Assembly (NCBI GenBank): GCA_029861795.1
Contig: JAOTYS010000014.1
Span: forward strand, 1 to 27,862
Origin: Gammaproteobacteria bacterium
GTDB taxonomy: Bacteria > Pseudomonadota > Gammaproteobacteria > Arenicellales > JAOTYS01
DNA: 27,862 nucleotides
Reading direction: 5' to 3'
How positions within the stretch are numbered: position 1 is the first letter of the stretch; each line of letters starts with the position of its first letter. Below the pieces are notes generated by a model that did no database searches, was not told the origin of the DNA, and saw only the letters and a program-made list of their open reading frames with translations. This document shows, piece after piece, positions 8,230 through 16,665 of the stretch. The translations under genes and the position numbers were made by a program.

Positions 8230-10317
8230 ATGAGACTCTCCACTGACGTGGGAGGTACGTTCACTGATCTCGTTATCGAAGATCAAGACGGTTTATTGCG
8301 CCAATTCAAAGCGGCAACAACGCCGGATGACCCAGTGAAAGGTGTGCTGGCAGTGGTCGACACTGCCGCCCAGGATTTTGGTGTCAGCAGCGAGGAACTA
8401 CTGGCTACGACGAACCTTTTTGTTCATGCGACCACGCGTGCCACCAATGCGATTCTCACCGGGCAGACGGCTAGAACGGCATTACTCACCACTCAGGGAC
8501 ACCCCGACGTCTTGCTACTCAGAGAAGGAGGCAGAACAGAGCCTTTTAACAATACCGTGCCTTATCCAGAGCCCTACGTGCCACGTAGCCTTACTTTCGA
8601 AGTAGAAGAACGGATCGGATCTCGGGGAGAAGTAGTGCTACCACTTAACGAGTCGGCAGTGCTGGAAGTTGTGCAGCAGCTAAAAGCCGCTCAGGTAGAG
8701 GCGATCGGTGTGTGTCTGATATGGTCTATCGTTAATCCGCAACATGAGCTGCGGGTCGGTGAGCTGTTGTCACAACACCTGCCGGACATAGCGCATACCT
8801 TGTCGCACCGGTTGAATCCCTGTTTGCGGGAGTACCGACGGGCATCCTCTACCTGCATGGATGCGTCACTCAAACCCATCATGTCTCACTATCTCAACAC
8901 CCTGGAGATGCGACTGCGTGATGCCGGTTTCAACGGGCGCCTGCTGACCGTAACCTCCCAAGGTAGCGTGATCGATGCAGCAGACATGGCGGCGGCGCCC
9001 GTTCACTCTATCAAGTCCGGGCCATCGATGGCGCCGGTAGCAGGACGGTTTTACTCTAGCAAAGATGCGACCGCAGATACTGCGATCGTGGCCGACACCG
9101 GGGGCACGACTTACGACGTGAGTCTGGTGCGCCGCGCTGAGATTCCGTGGACACGCGAGACCTGGCTAGGGGAGAGGTTGCGCGGTCATATGACGGGGTT
9201 CCCGTCAGTCGATGTACGTAGCGTCGGCGCAGGCGGCGGTAGCATCGCTTGGGTGGATGTTGGGGGTATGTTGCATGTGGGTCCTCGCAGCGCAGGTTCA
9301 GTGCCAGGTCCAGTGTGCTATGCAAAAGGCGGCACCGAACCCACGGTTACCGACGCGGCTTTAGTGCTGGGTTATATCGATCCGCAAAACTTTTTAGGGG
9401 GCGCCATTCCACTTGATGTGGCCGGCGCGACACAGGCCATACAAGCACAAATTGGCGATCCTCTTGTACTCGATCAGTACGCTGCTGCAGATGCGATACT
9501 AAGTCTAGTTAGCGAGAATATGGTGCAAGCCATCGAAGATATCACTATCAATCAGGGTATGGATCCACAAGACGCAGTACTGGTTGGTGGCGGGGGCGCT
9601 GCGGGATTGAACGTTGTTCGTATCGCGCGGCGTCTGCGATGCTCGCGCATCGTTATCCCCGGGGTCGGTGCGGCACTTAGCGCAGCCGGCGCACTCATGT
9701 CCGATTTGGCCACCGAGTTTAGTACAACACGTTTCATCACCAGTGAGCGCTTTGAGTTTGACGCGGTCAATGAGGTGTTGCGAAAACTCGAACAGCAATG
9801 TCGTGAGTTCTTGAGTGGAGCCGGGACTGATGTATTGGAGCATGTCATCGAGTTTTCAGTCGAAGCCCGCTATCCTCATCAAGTGTGGGAAGTAGAAGTG
9901 CCGCTACAGGCGTCGGAGCTGACAAGTCAATCGGAGCTCGATCAGCTGGTCGAAAATTTTCATCGGGTACATGAGGAGCTTTTCAGCTACCGAGATGTCG
10001 GCTCAATTATTGAATTGGTAACCTGGCGTGCCCGCGCCCGTGCAAAACTTCCACGCTCAAACTCGACCCAGGTCTACGAATATCAAAGCCACACCCCGCA
10101 ACAATGGCAGCGTCTTGCCTACTTCCCTGAGATTGGTCAAGTAGAGGCACTGGTGCAGGACTTTCAGTCTATGAAGCCAGGTGCACCGATCGAAGGTCCA
10201 GCGGTCATCGAATCAAACTTTACCACTGTAGTGGTAGACCCGGGTGCTGTAGTTGAACGCACGCCTGCCGGGAGTCTTTCCATTGTTCCGTCAATAATGG
10301 AGGAGGGTAAAGCATGA
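8230..10317 (+). CDS. hyuA: Hydantoinase/oxoprolinase family protein, HyuA subunit
   Basis: This is a 695-residue HyuA-type subunit of normal length. It begins with the family's N-terminal phosphate-binding motif MRLSTDVGGTFTDLV. It continues with VADTGGTTYDVSLV (about residues 290-303), GAGGGSIAWVD, and GSVPGPVCYAKGGTEPTVTD (ATPase-fold segments). HyuA with HyuB performs ATP-dependent opening of cyclic amides (N-methylhydantoin, 5-oxoproline); related enzymes carboxylate ketones. I chose the ATG at 8230 because homology begins exactly there. The in-frame ATG at 8125 would overlap the preceding gene by 89 nt and adds residues unlike the family. The stop overlaps the HyuB start by 4 nt (ATGA), typical of a translationally coupled complex. 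Substrate is unknown; ATP-dependent lactam or imide opening is the best guess. Confidence 0.93.
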   Translation: MRLSTDVGGTFTDLVIEDQDGLLRQFKAATTPDDPVKGVLAVVDTAAQDFGVSSEELLATTNLFVHATTRATNAILTGQTARTALLTTQGHPDVLLLREGGRTEPFNNTVPYPEPYVPRSLTFEVEERIGSRGEVVLPLNESAVLEVVQQLKAAQVEAIGVCLIWSIVNPQHELRVGELLSQHLPDIAHTLSHRLNPCLREYRRASSTCMDASLKPIMSHYLNTLEMRLRDAGFNGRLLTVTSQGSVIDAADMAAAPVHSIKSGPSMAPVAGRFYSSKDATADTAIVADTGGTTYDVSLVRRAEIPWTRETWLGERLRGHMTGFPSVDVRSVGAGGGSIAWVDVGGMLHVGPRSAGSVPGPVCYAKGGTEPTVTDAALVLGYIDPQNFLGGAIPLDVAGATQAIQAQIGDPLVLDQYAAADAILSLVSENMVQAIEDITINQGMDPQDAVLVGGGGAAGLNVVRIARRLRCSRIVIPGVGAALSAAGALMSDLATEFSTTRFITSERFEFDAVNEVLRKLEQQCREFLSGAGTDVLEHVIEFSVEARYPHQVWEVEVPLQASELTSQSELDQLVENFHRVHEELFSYRDVGSIIELVTWRARARAKLPRSNSTQVYEYQSHTPQQWQRLAYFPEIGQVEALVQDFQSMKPGAPIEGPAVIESNFTTVVVDPGAVVERTPAGSLSIVPSIMEEGKA

Positions 10318-12125
10318 ACGATCAAACCCCGTCCCATGAGGTCGCTCAACGATCCTACGATGGTGTACGTCTGGCCATATTGAACAAGCGATTTGAAAGT
10401 GTTGTCGGGAAAATGGCCAACACGCTGCTACGCACGGGGCGTTCTGGTGTGCTTAACATGGCGCGAGACTTCTCTTGTTGCATCGTCACCTCTGATCACG
10501 AGCTGGTGACCGCGGCCGAGTGCTATCCTATTCATGTGTTGCGCGGTGCGGACCTCATGTCGCGGGCTATGAAGCAGTTCCATCCCGAGCTCAAGCGCGG
10601 TGATGCGTTTCTTCACAACTCCCCCTATCACGGCAACTCACATGCAGCCGATCACACCATCATGGTTCCGGTGATCGACGAGGAGGGCATCCATCGCTTC
10701 ACTGTGCTGGCGAAGGCGCATCAAGCAGATTGTGGTGACTCACTACCGACCACATACATGGGTGCAGCGCGCGACGTCTATGAAGAAGGAGCGCTGATTT
10801 TTCCAGCGGTAAAAGTGCAGTCGGATTACCAGGACATTCAAGACATCATCCGTATGTGTGAAATGCGCATCCGTGTGCCGGAGCAGTGGCGCGGCGACTA
10901 TCTTGCCATGGTCGGTGCGGCCCATATCGGCGAGCGTGCGATGCTGGAGATGGGTAACGACTTAGGCTGGGAAGCGCTGGCTGAACATACAAGGGAGTTG
11001 TTCGACTACGGCGAGCACCGCATGATTGAAGCGATCCGGCACATGCCAAGAGGGCGTGCGGTAGCCACGGCGACTCACGATCCAGTGCCGGGGACACCGC
11101 CGGAAGGCATAACGGTGCAAGCTGCGGTCGAGATAAGTCCTGAGGATGCGCACATCACTGTAGATCTGCGCGACAATCCTGATGCCTACCCTTGTGGACT
11201 GAACCTCTCTCAGGCTTGTGCACTCACCGCGGCCATGGTGGGAGTGTTTAATTGCATCGGCCACACCGTGCCGGCCAACGCAGGCAGTTTCCGGCGTGTG
11301 GACGTGTTAGTGCGTGAAGGCTCTGTAGCAGGGGTGCCCAACCATCCGACCAGCTGTTCGGTGGCCACCACAAACTTGGGCGATCGCGTTACCTGTGCGG
11401 TGCAGCGTGCGTTGGCTGAACTCGGTGAGGATATTGGCATGGCTGACGGTGGCGCAGCCATTCCGGCAGCCGCTGGGGTGATATCGGGAAAAGATTTACG
11501 TCACGGTGGGGCACCTTTCTGTAACGAGATTATCCTGGGCGGCGGTGCCGGTCCGGGGAACCCCTTCACCGATGGGTGGCTGACCATGTTGACCATGGGT
11601 AACGCCGGCATGCCTTACCTTGACAGTATTGAGGTTGACGAGATCCATCACCCAATCCGCATTACTGAGCGGCGCATCATTCCGGATAGCGAAGGGGCCG
11701 GTAAGTTTCGTGGCGGACCGAGCACACGAATCGAGTTCGGGCCGGTGGATAGCACGCTCGAAGTGGGTTATGTCAGCGATGGCACGGTAAATCCCGCCAA
11801 AGGTGCCCGCGGCGGTTCGTCTGCTTACCCGAACAGGCACTACCGACGTAAACGCGACGGCACACTTGAGCCGATAACAGAAGTCAGCGTACAGACGACA
11901 TTAGAACCGGGAGAGTTCATCGTGTCGGAAACCGCGGGCGGTGGTGGTTATGGTCCGATCTGGGAGCGCGACCTCGGGGCCGTGCGTAAAGATGTGCAGG
12001 AAGGGTGGATCAGCGCTAAGCGCGCGGCGGAAGTGTACGGTGTTGTTATCAACTCCCAAGGCGACGTCGATATGGAGGCCACCACGGCAATACGTGCGTC
12101 GCTGCAGAGTGTTAACGCAAAGTAA
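10314..12125 (+). CDS. hyuB: Hydantoinase/oxoprolinase family protein, HyuB subunit
   Basis: This 603-residue HyuB-type subunit starts in the ATGA overlap with HyuA. It shows family features: an N-terminal FESVVGKMANTLLRTGRSGV, DFSCCIVTSDHELV, the probable metal-site region NSPYHGNSHAADHTIMVPV (with conserved His and Asp), the late segment GGAGPGNPFTDGW, and the glycine-rich ending SETAGGGGYG. Family members carry the hydrolytic centre acting on the substrate phosphorylated by HyuA. No third small subunit of the acetone-carboxylase type lies nearby, which favours hydrolysis over carboxylation. It is 25 nt upstream of the CE4 hydrolase gene, so the operon continues. Confidence 0.92.
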   Translation: MNDQTPSHEVAQRSYDGVRLAILNKRFESVVGKMANTLLRTGRSGVLNMARDFSCCIVTSDHELVTAAECYPIHVLRGADLMSRAMKQFHPELKRGDAFLHNSPYHGNSHAADHTIMVPVIDEEGIHRFTVLAKAHQADCGDSLPTTYMGAARDVYEEGALIFPAVKVQSDYQDIQDIIRMCEMRIRVPEQWRGDYLAMVGAAHIGERAMLEMGNDLGWEALAEHTRELFDYGEHRMIEAIRHMPRGRAVATATHDPVPGTPPEGITVQAAVEISPEDAHITVDLRDNPDAYPCGLNLSQACALTAAMVGVFNCIGHTVPANAGSFRRVDVLVREGSVAGVPNHPTSCSVATTNLGDRVTCAVQRALAELGEDIGMADGGAAIPAAAGVISGKDLRHGGAPFCNEIILGGGAGPGNPFTDGWLTMLTMGNAGMPYLDSIEVDEIHHPIRITERRIIPDSEGAGKFRGGPSTRIEFGPVDSTLEVGYVSDGTVNPAKGARGGSSAYPNRHYRRKRDGTLEPITEVSVQTTLEPGEFIVSETAGGGGYGPIWERDLGAVRKDVQEGWISAKRAAEVYGVVINSQGDVDMEATTAIRASLQSVNAK

Positions 12126-12150
12126 TTGCTAACTCGGTGGAGCTCAGCAG

Positions 12151-13065
12151 TTGACCAAGCCACTCCACAGTTACCCGCGCGATATGATCGGCTATGGCAG
12201 TCGCCTGCCGGATCCGCGTTGGCCGAAGGGCGCACGGCTGGCGTTACAGATTGCACTCAACTACGAAGCCGGCGGTGAAGGTTCGATCTTGCACGGTGAC
12301 GACGCGTCGGAAGGATTACTGTCCGACATCGGGTTTCCCGCGGTTGAGGGCGCGCGCAGCATGTTGGTTGAGTCGGCATTCGAATACGGAAGTCGGCGTG
12401 GTGTGTGGCGCCTACTACGGTTGTTCGAAGAGCGAGACATTAAAATTAGCGTCTTCGCAGTCGCCATGGGCCTGGAGCGAAACCCCGAAGTCGTTTCCGC
12501 CATAGTCGAGGCAGGGCACGAGATAGTCAGCCACGGCTGGCGCTGGATTGACTATCAGCACGTCGCCGAACAAGTAGAGCGCGAGCACATCCAACTGGCG
12601 ATTGATGCAGTTCTGCGTGTTACCGGTAATCGCCCAGTGGGGTGGATGACGGGCCGACCTGGGCCTAATACCCGTCGCCTGCTAGTTGAAGAAGGCGGTT
12701 TCATCTATGATCGGGACGCGCTCAACGATGAACTACCTTACTGGGTGAGTGTGGCCGACAAGTCGCATCTAGTGATCCCATACTCCTACGAAACCAATGA
12801 CAATCGGTTCGATAGCAATGTTGGTTTCAGCACTGCCGATCATTATTTCGCCTACATGAAAGATACCTTCGATGTGCTCTATGCCGAAGGGGAGACTGAA
12901 CCAAAGATGATGTCGCTGGGCTTGCATGATCGTCTCATTGGACGCCCTGGGCGAGCTGCGGGTCTGGCGCGGTTTTTGGACTATGTACTAAGACACGATG
13001 ACATTTGGATTTGTCGTGGGGTGGACATCGCCGAACATTGGCACGCCAACCATCCGCCACTATAG
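12151..13065 (+). CDS. Polysaccharide deacetylase-fold (CE4) amidohydrolase, PuuE allantoinase-like
   Basis: The 304-residue protein matches the PuuE branch of CE4 enzymes, cofactor-light allantoinases unrelated to the amidohydrolase-type allantoinase. Evidence is the N-terminal YPRDMIGYGSRLPDPRWPKG, ALNYEAGGEGSILHGD, EIVSHGWRWIDYQ with the metal-region His, TGRPGPNTRRLLVEEGGF, and LGLHDRLIGRPGRAAGL near the end. The start is a TTG with GGTGGAG (12137-12143) well placed upstream. Family members hydrolyse a cyclic ureide amide bond. No other purine-degradation gene is present, so the substrate could be another hydantoin-like ring. It ends the rightward operon and converges on the monooxygenase gene, with a 46-nt gap holding a leftward terminator. 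Family is confident, allantoin as substrate is not. Confidence 0.87.
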   Translation: MTKPLHSYPRDMIGYGSRLPDPRWPKGARLALQIALNYEAGGEGSILHGDDASEGLLSDIGFPAVEGARSMLVESAFEYGSRRGVWRLLRLFEERDIKISVFAVAMGLERNPEVVSAIVEAGHEIVSHGWRWIDYQHVAEQVEREHIQLAIDAVLRVTGNRPVGWMTGRPGPNTRRLLVEEGGFIYDRDALNDELPYWVSVADKSHLVIPYSYETNDNRFDSNVGFSTADHYFAYMKDTFDVLYAEGETEPKMMSLGLHDRLIGRPGRAAGLARFLDYVLRHDDIWICRGVDIAEHWHANHPPL

Positions 13066-13087
13066 ACAGGTGTTAAGGCCGCCGGAG

Positions 13088-13106
13088 AAAAATGTGCTAA
13101 TAGCAC
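13088..13106 (-). terminator. Short Rho-independent-like terminator for the leftward monooxygenase transcript
   Basis: Read leftward, the stem GTGCT-ATT-AGCAC (13106 to 13094) is followed at once by A and five T residues (13092-13088). It lies 6 nt past the monooxygenase stop. The 5-bp stem is short, so efficiency is uncertain. Confidence 0.45.
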
Positions 13107-13111
13107 GGTCC

Positions 13112-14650
13112 TCAGGAGCTGCGGGTGGCACGGTTTTTATTACTGATTGTCTCACTTGGGGTTGTTTGTTGTTCGTCGACTCGCCCCTGATGCAACACCG
13201 GACCAATGTCGTAGCTCCCAAGTAAGCCATCCAGGTAGTCGTCAACCTCACTCCACGGACACTCTCGCGAGTTATGGCCACGCACCACGTAGCCAGGGCC
13301 CATGTAGAATCGCTCATACTGCATATGACGTCCGGCGAAATCCGTACCGATTAAATCCCACGTCAACTTGGCGACCTTATAACGGTCAAGTGCTGTGGCG
13401 GTTGGTGTAGTCCACAAGTCTTCGAACAGTTCTCGGGTGTGCTCAGTTTGCATCACTGAGGTGTCGGCCGGCATTTGCAACACCCCACCACCAGACAGTT
13501 CGCGTACTTTGCTGCAGATTGCATCGTAATTCTGGGTGGCAAAGTAGATGGCCGCGTACATGTAGAAGCGGTTGTAATTGACAAAGCCGTTGTCTAGCGT
13601 CTCAAAGGCCTGAATCTGTCCGTCGATCATGGACGAGAGGATGCCATACGTGGCGGCGAGGTGCCCGATCTCGTCGGCTACTGCCGGCACTTTGTCGATG
13701 CCACTCAACTGCGTACCACGGCGTGCCAATCCAAGTAACAGTCGCATCTTGGAGCGGTAACGCACGCTTGATTGGTGGTTTGATAGCGTATGGGCCGGCG
13801 TTTTGAAGTAGATGTCTCGTGATAACTGAATATCGTCGTGGGTAAAGATTCGCTCCCATGGGACCTTGACGTTTTCGCACATTACGATGCAATCGCTTTC
13901 GTCGTACCGGTAAGCCAATGGATTGTCAAACTCGCTGACGGCATAGCGCTCGAACGACTTTCGCGACCATAGAGTCAGCCCAGGCGCGTTGCATGGAACA
14001 ATGCAGGTAATGGATTCTCTTTCGTGTCCCTGGGCCAACGGTTGGACGTTGCCGATCCACACTTCGTCGCTAAACACCGCGCTGGTGGCTAACATCTTCA
14101 TGCCGCTCACCACAACACCGTCGTCATCCTCGGACGTTACCGTGAGGCTCGGTACTTTGATGGCCTCGCGTTGCGAAAACTTCTGATCGCGAGAACCCTG
14201 TGGTGGTGTTACCGCGTGCGATAAGAATATGTCATTTTGGCGTGCGTACCCGTAGTACTGCCGCATGTGTTCTGCAAATTCGTGTTGCGGGGTGTTCAGT
14301 ACATCAGCTTGCATTGCTGCGCCGCTGACATAACCGCCGATGAAGTCTGGAGAGCGACCCATCATGCCATAGGTAAGATCTGCGATGACCTCATTGCAGC
14401 GGGTGCGATGCTCAAGATCTGCACGGCTACGCGGCATTAAGTAGTAGCTGGGAAAACGTTCTCCGTTTTCGTCAAAGGTCAAAATGTCGCGGTAACGAGA
14501 ATCGAAACGGGCGTCGTAGATCTTGGCGTAAGAGCGAGCTGCGTTACGAAATGCCGGGTGGGTGGTGACATCGTCGACACGCTCGCCGCCGATATACACC
14601 ACCCGACCATCGCGCAACCGTTCGAGATATTCTTTGCCGTTGAGAATCAT
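13112..14650 (-). CDS. 4-hydroxyphenylacetate 3-monooxygenase (HpaB)-type flavin-dependent oxygenase
   Basis: The 512-residue protein aligns along its whole length with the HpaB family. Examples are GERVDDVTTHPAFRNAA (22-38), SYAKIYDARFD, YGMMGRSPDF (94-103), VVSGMKMLATSA (180-191, flavin region), AYRYDESDCIVMCENVKVPW (246-265) and the C-terminal GTDFAGRHMQYERFYMG. HpaB enzymes use FADH2 supplied by a separate reductase to hydroxylate phenols. Relatives act in siderophore-chromophore and other pathways. No HpaC-like reductase is encoded in this window, so reduced flavin must come from elsewhere. A strong GAGGGGGAGAAG ribosome-binding site precedes the ATG, and a perfect palindrome sits 22 nt upstream. 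The last 25 or so residues are polar and nonconserved. It may share a transcript with the cysteine hydrolase upstream. The hydroxylated substrate is unknown and need not be hydroxyphenylacetate. Confidence 0.87.
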   Translation of the reverse strand: MILNGKEYLERLRDGRVVYIGGERVDDVTTHPAFRNAARSYAKIYDARFDSRYRDILTFDENGERFPSYYLMPRSRADLEHRTRCNEVIADLTYGMMGRSPDFIGGYVSGAAMQADVLNTPQHEFAEHMRQYYGYARQNDIFLSHAVTPPQGSRDQKFSQREAIKVPSLTVTSEDDDGVVVSGMKMLATSAVFSDEVWIGNVQPLAQGHERESITCIVPCNAPGLTLWSRKSFERYAVSEFDNPLAYRYDESDCIVMCENVKVPWERIFTHDDIQLSRDIYFKTPAHTLSNHQSSVRYRSKMRLLLGLARRGTQLSGIDKVPAVADEIGHLAATYGILSSMIDGQIQAFETLDNGFVNYNRFYMYAAIYFATQNYDAICSKVRELSGGGVLQMPADTSVMQTEHTRELFEDLWTTPTATALDRYKVAKLTWDLIGTDFAGRHMQYERFYMGPGYVVRGHNSRECPWSEVDDYLDGLLGSYDIGPVLHQGRVDEQQTTPSETISNKNRATRSS

Positions 14651-14672
14651 TTGTTCTTCTCCCCCTCATAAC

Positions 14673-14686
14673 TTTTCGGCCGAAAA
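14673..14686. promoter_or_regulatory. Candidate operator, perfect palindrome upstream of the monooxygenase gene
   Basis: TTTTCGG/CCGAAAA is an uninterrupted 14-bp palindrome, 22 nt upstream of the monooxygenase ATG. It lies 9 nt downstream of a leftward -10-like TATACT (14701-14696), so it would overlap the transcription start. I found no good -35 for that -10. The sequence differs from the palindrome at 4414, so it may serve another regulator. Confidence 0.45.
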
Positions 14687-14785
14687 TCCAACTATAGTAT
14701 ATAGCTTTCCCAACAGGAAACTGTTTGACTACTAGTGAAGTGGTGCATGGGAGAGAAGCGAGGGAGCTTCTGCAAGGGAAAAAGG

Positions 14786-15487
14786 TCAGCCTGTAAGTTC
14801 GCCCGTGCCTCGGATCAACGAGATTACTTCATCGGCTGTCATGACATCACCGAACACTTGAATGAACATCGAAAAAGTCGCCATATCCTCTTCTCGAGTT
14901 CGCCCGGCATTTGCATCCGCCACCATAATGCAGCGGAAGTTTTCCATGGTGGCTTCTCGTGCGGTTGACTCACAACACACACTGGTCACCGTGCCGACCA
15001 CTATGACGGTATCGATTCCGTGATCCCGCAGCAACTGGGTGAGGCGACCTTGGCTGCCGCAGAATCCGCTAAAGCGATTTTTGCTGAGTACCGGATCGTT
15101 TGGCTCGCGGGCTAGAGCCGGATACAGCGCGTGACCCGGGGTGCCCTCGATTAACCCGCCACGAAATCGCCGGGCGCGCTCGGGACCAAGGATCTCTTCG
15201 AATAACACCGGCCAGTCGTTCTCGGAAGAGGGGCCATAGGTGGAGATTAACCATATGACGTGGCCGCCATGCTCTCGAAGTGCTAGCGCGAGGCGGTTGA
15301 TGTTGGGCACGATATCGCGGGCTGATGGCAATTCTGCAGCGCCACCTTCGGCAACAAAAGCGTTCTGCATATCCACCACCAGGAGCGCCGTGCGCGGTGG
15401 GTCAAGGTGTTGAAACGCATGTAGTCGACCTCGACGTGCCACAACTTGATCAATGACATATTGGTCGAATTCCACACTATTCTTCAT
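14786..15487 (-). CDS. Isochorismatase-fold cysteine hydrolase (amidohydrolase)
   Basis: The 233-residue protein has the Asp-Lys-Cys triad of the cysteine hydrolase family: Asp39 in LLVVDMQNAF, Lys136 in VLSKNRFSGF, and Cys171 in VTSVCCESTAREA. Members cleave amide or carbamoyl bonds (nicotinamidase, N-carbamoylsarcosine amidase, ureidoacrylate hydrolase RutB) or isochorismate. The KNRFSGF and TVTSVCCESTARE segments are nearest to the RutB / N-carbamoylsarcosine group. Release of a carbamoyl group as CO2 and ammonia is therefore plausible, but inferred. It lies 135 nt upstream of the monooxygenase gene on the same strand and is divergent from the ABC binding protein gene. Length is normal and the triad intact. 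Confidence 0.9.
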   Translation of the reverse strand: MKNSVEFDQYVIDQVVARRGRLHAFQHLDPPRTALLVVDMQNAFVAEGGAAELPSARDIVPNINRLALALREHGGHVIWLISTYGPSSENDWPVLFEEILGPERARRFRGGLIEGTPGHALYPALAREPNDPVLSKNRFSGFCGSQGRLTQLLRDHGIDTVIVVGTVTSVCCESTAREATMENFRCIMVADANAGRTREEDMATFSMFIQVFGDVMTADEVISLIRGTGELTG

Positions 15488-15781
15488 CGCTTCTGTCCTT
15501 AATCAATATGGGAACGGCCTCAACGCCCGGCGCGTCGAGCGGCCCTGATGTCCCAACGTATCGAGCACAACTTGGAGCATATTACCAGGTGACGAGCACT
15601 CGGTTCGCTTCTCACTTTCCACATGTTGCCTCCGGGGAAAGGTCTTGACATGCCCGGTAATCGAGTTTCAAATAGCTTCAGCCTAGCGAGTTTCCGCGGA
15701 GCTGAGCTGTTACAGGTGGCGACCTTGCTGGTTGCCAACGCGCTTTACAAGCACAAATCTATCTGGAGGGGAGATTTCATC
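15488..15781. other. Divergent intergenic region between hydrolase and ABC binding protein genes
   Basis: The 294-nt region holds the start signals of the leftward hydrolase and the rightward binding protein. Besides the promoter at 15645-15673 and the strong ribosome-binding site GGAGGGGAG (15765-15773), I see no gene and no clear dyad. An upstream in-frame ATG at 15623 would add 53 non-signal-like residues and is not used. Confidence 0.5.
15645..15673 (+). promoter_or_regulatory. Probable sigma70 promoter of the ABC transporter operon
   Basis: TTGACA (15645-15650, perfect -35), a 17-nt spacer and TCAAAT (15668-15673, 4 of 6) stand about 109 nt upstream of the binding protein ATG. The leader would be roughly 100 nt. 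It is the best-matched promoter I found in the window. Confidence 0.5.
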
Positions 15782-16645
15782 ATGAGGTTCATCCGATACT
15801 TTGCGATTGCATCTCTTGTGGTCGGTGCGCTGGTCGTGCATTCGACCCCTGTTCGCGCCGAGGCAGCATGTGAGCCGGACAAACTTGCCACCAAGTATCC
15901 CAGTCTGGCCGACAAAAAGATTAAGGTCGGTGTAGATGCGGGCATTCCACCGTATACCTATCGAGAAGAGGGTAATTTCGAAAACATCATTGGGTTTGAC
16001 GCAGACTTGGCACGGGCGGTATTTGAGTGTCACGGTATCGATTTTGAGTTCTTCGCCGGCGCATGGTCGGGTCTACTCCCAGCGGTCATTGCCGGGCAGG
16101 TCGACGCCATGTGGTCTGACTTGTACTACACCTCAGAGCGTGCCAAGGAGGTTGACTACGCGACTTATATGAAGGCCGGAACCGGTGCCCTTGTCAGAAA
16201 AGGCAACCCTGACGGCATCACATCGCTTGAATCCGCGTGCGGCCACACCATCGCAGTGGGACTGGGAACGGTCGAGGAAGCCGCGATGCGGGAGGAAACC
16301 GAGAAGTGTAAAGCCGCCGGTAAAGACGAGGTCAACATCCTCACCTATCCCGATGTGGCGGCCGGGGTGCGTCTTGTGGGCAATGAACGGGCGTCCGCGA
16401 TGCTCACCGATCTGGCGTTAGTGGACCGCTTGGTCAAGGATAGTCCCGATAGCTTCGAGCGCGGTTTCTATCTATTGACTGATTTTACTATCGGCGTAGC
16501 GGTCAAGAACGGTAATGACGAATTGCTAAATGCGGTGTATGACGGGCTGCAGGTTATGCAGGGCAACGGAACCCAGGACGAAATCTTTAAAAAATACACT
16601 ATTGACCCGGTGCTTTCTCATCCTACGTCTATTCAGAGGGACTGA
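15782..16645 (+). CDS. Polar amino acid-type ABC transporter periplasmic substrate-binding protein
   Basis: The 287-residue protein starts with a Sec signal peptide (basic RFIRY, hydrophobic core about 7-20, likely cleavage after PVRA near residue 26). The mature part has the SBP_bac_3 pattern: KIKVGVDAGIPPYTY, IIGFDADLARAV, FFAGAWSGLLPAVIAGQVDA, TSERAKEVDYATYM and VGLGTVEEAAM. These bind amino acids or related small cationic or zwitterionic compounds for import. I chose the ATG at 15782 because of GGAGGGGAG 9 nt upstream and the immediate signal peptide. An in-frame ATG at 15623 would bury the signal. It is followed by a strong hairpin and then by the permease-ATPase, an arrangement usual where binding protein is made in excess. 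The ligand is presumably the pathway substrate. Confidence 0.92.
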   Translation: MRFIRYFAIASLVVGALVVHSTPVRAEAACEPDKLATKYPSLADKKIKVGVDAGIPPYTYREEGNFENIIGFDADLARAVFECHGIDFEFFAGAWSGLLPAVIAGQVDAMWSDLYYTSERAKEVDYATYMKAGTGALVRKGNPDGITSLESACGHTIAVGLGTVEEAAMREETEKCKAAGKDEVNILTYPDVAAGVRLVGNERASAMLTDLALVDRLVKDSPDSFERGFYLLTDFTIGVAVKNGNDELLNAVYDGLQVMQGNGTQDEIFKKYTIDPVLSHPTSIQRD

Positions 16646-16665
16646 GACACTTACCACTGATTGTT

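Noticed and set aside
10314..12125. HyuAB as an acetone carboxylase
   Set aside because: The small third subunit of acetone carboxylase is missing, and the amide-hydrolase neighbours favour ring opening.
15623..15781. N-terminal extension of the ABC binding protein from an ATG at 15623
   Set aside because: It would place 53 residues before a clear signal peptide and run through the predicted promoter. The ATG at 15782 has the strong ribosome-binding site.
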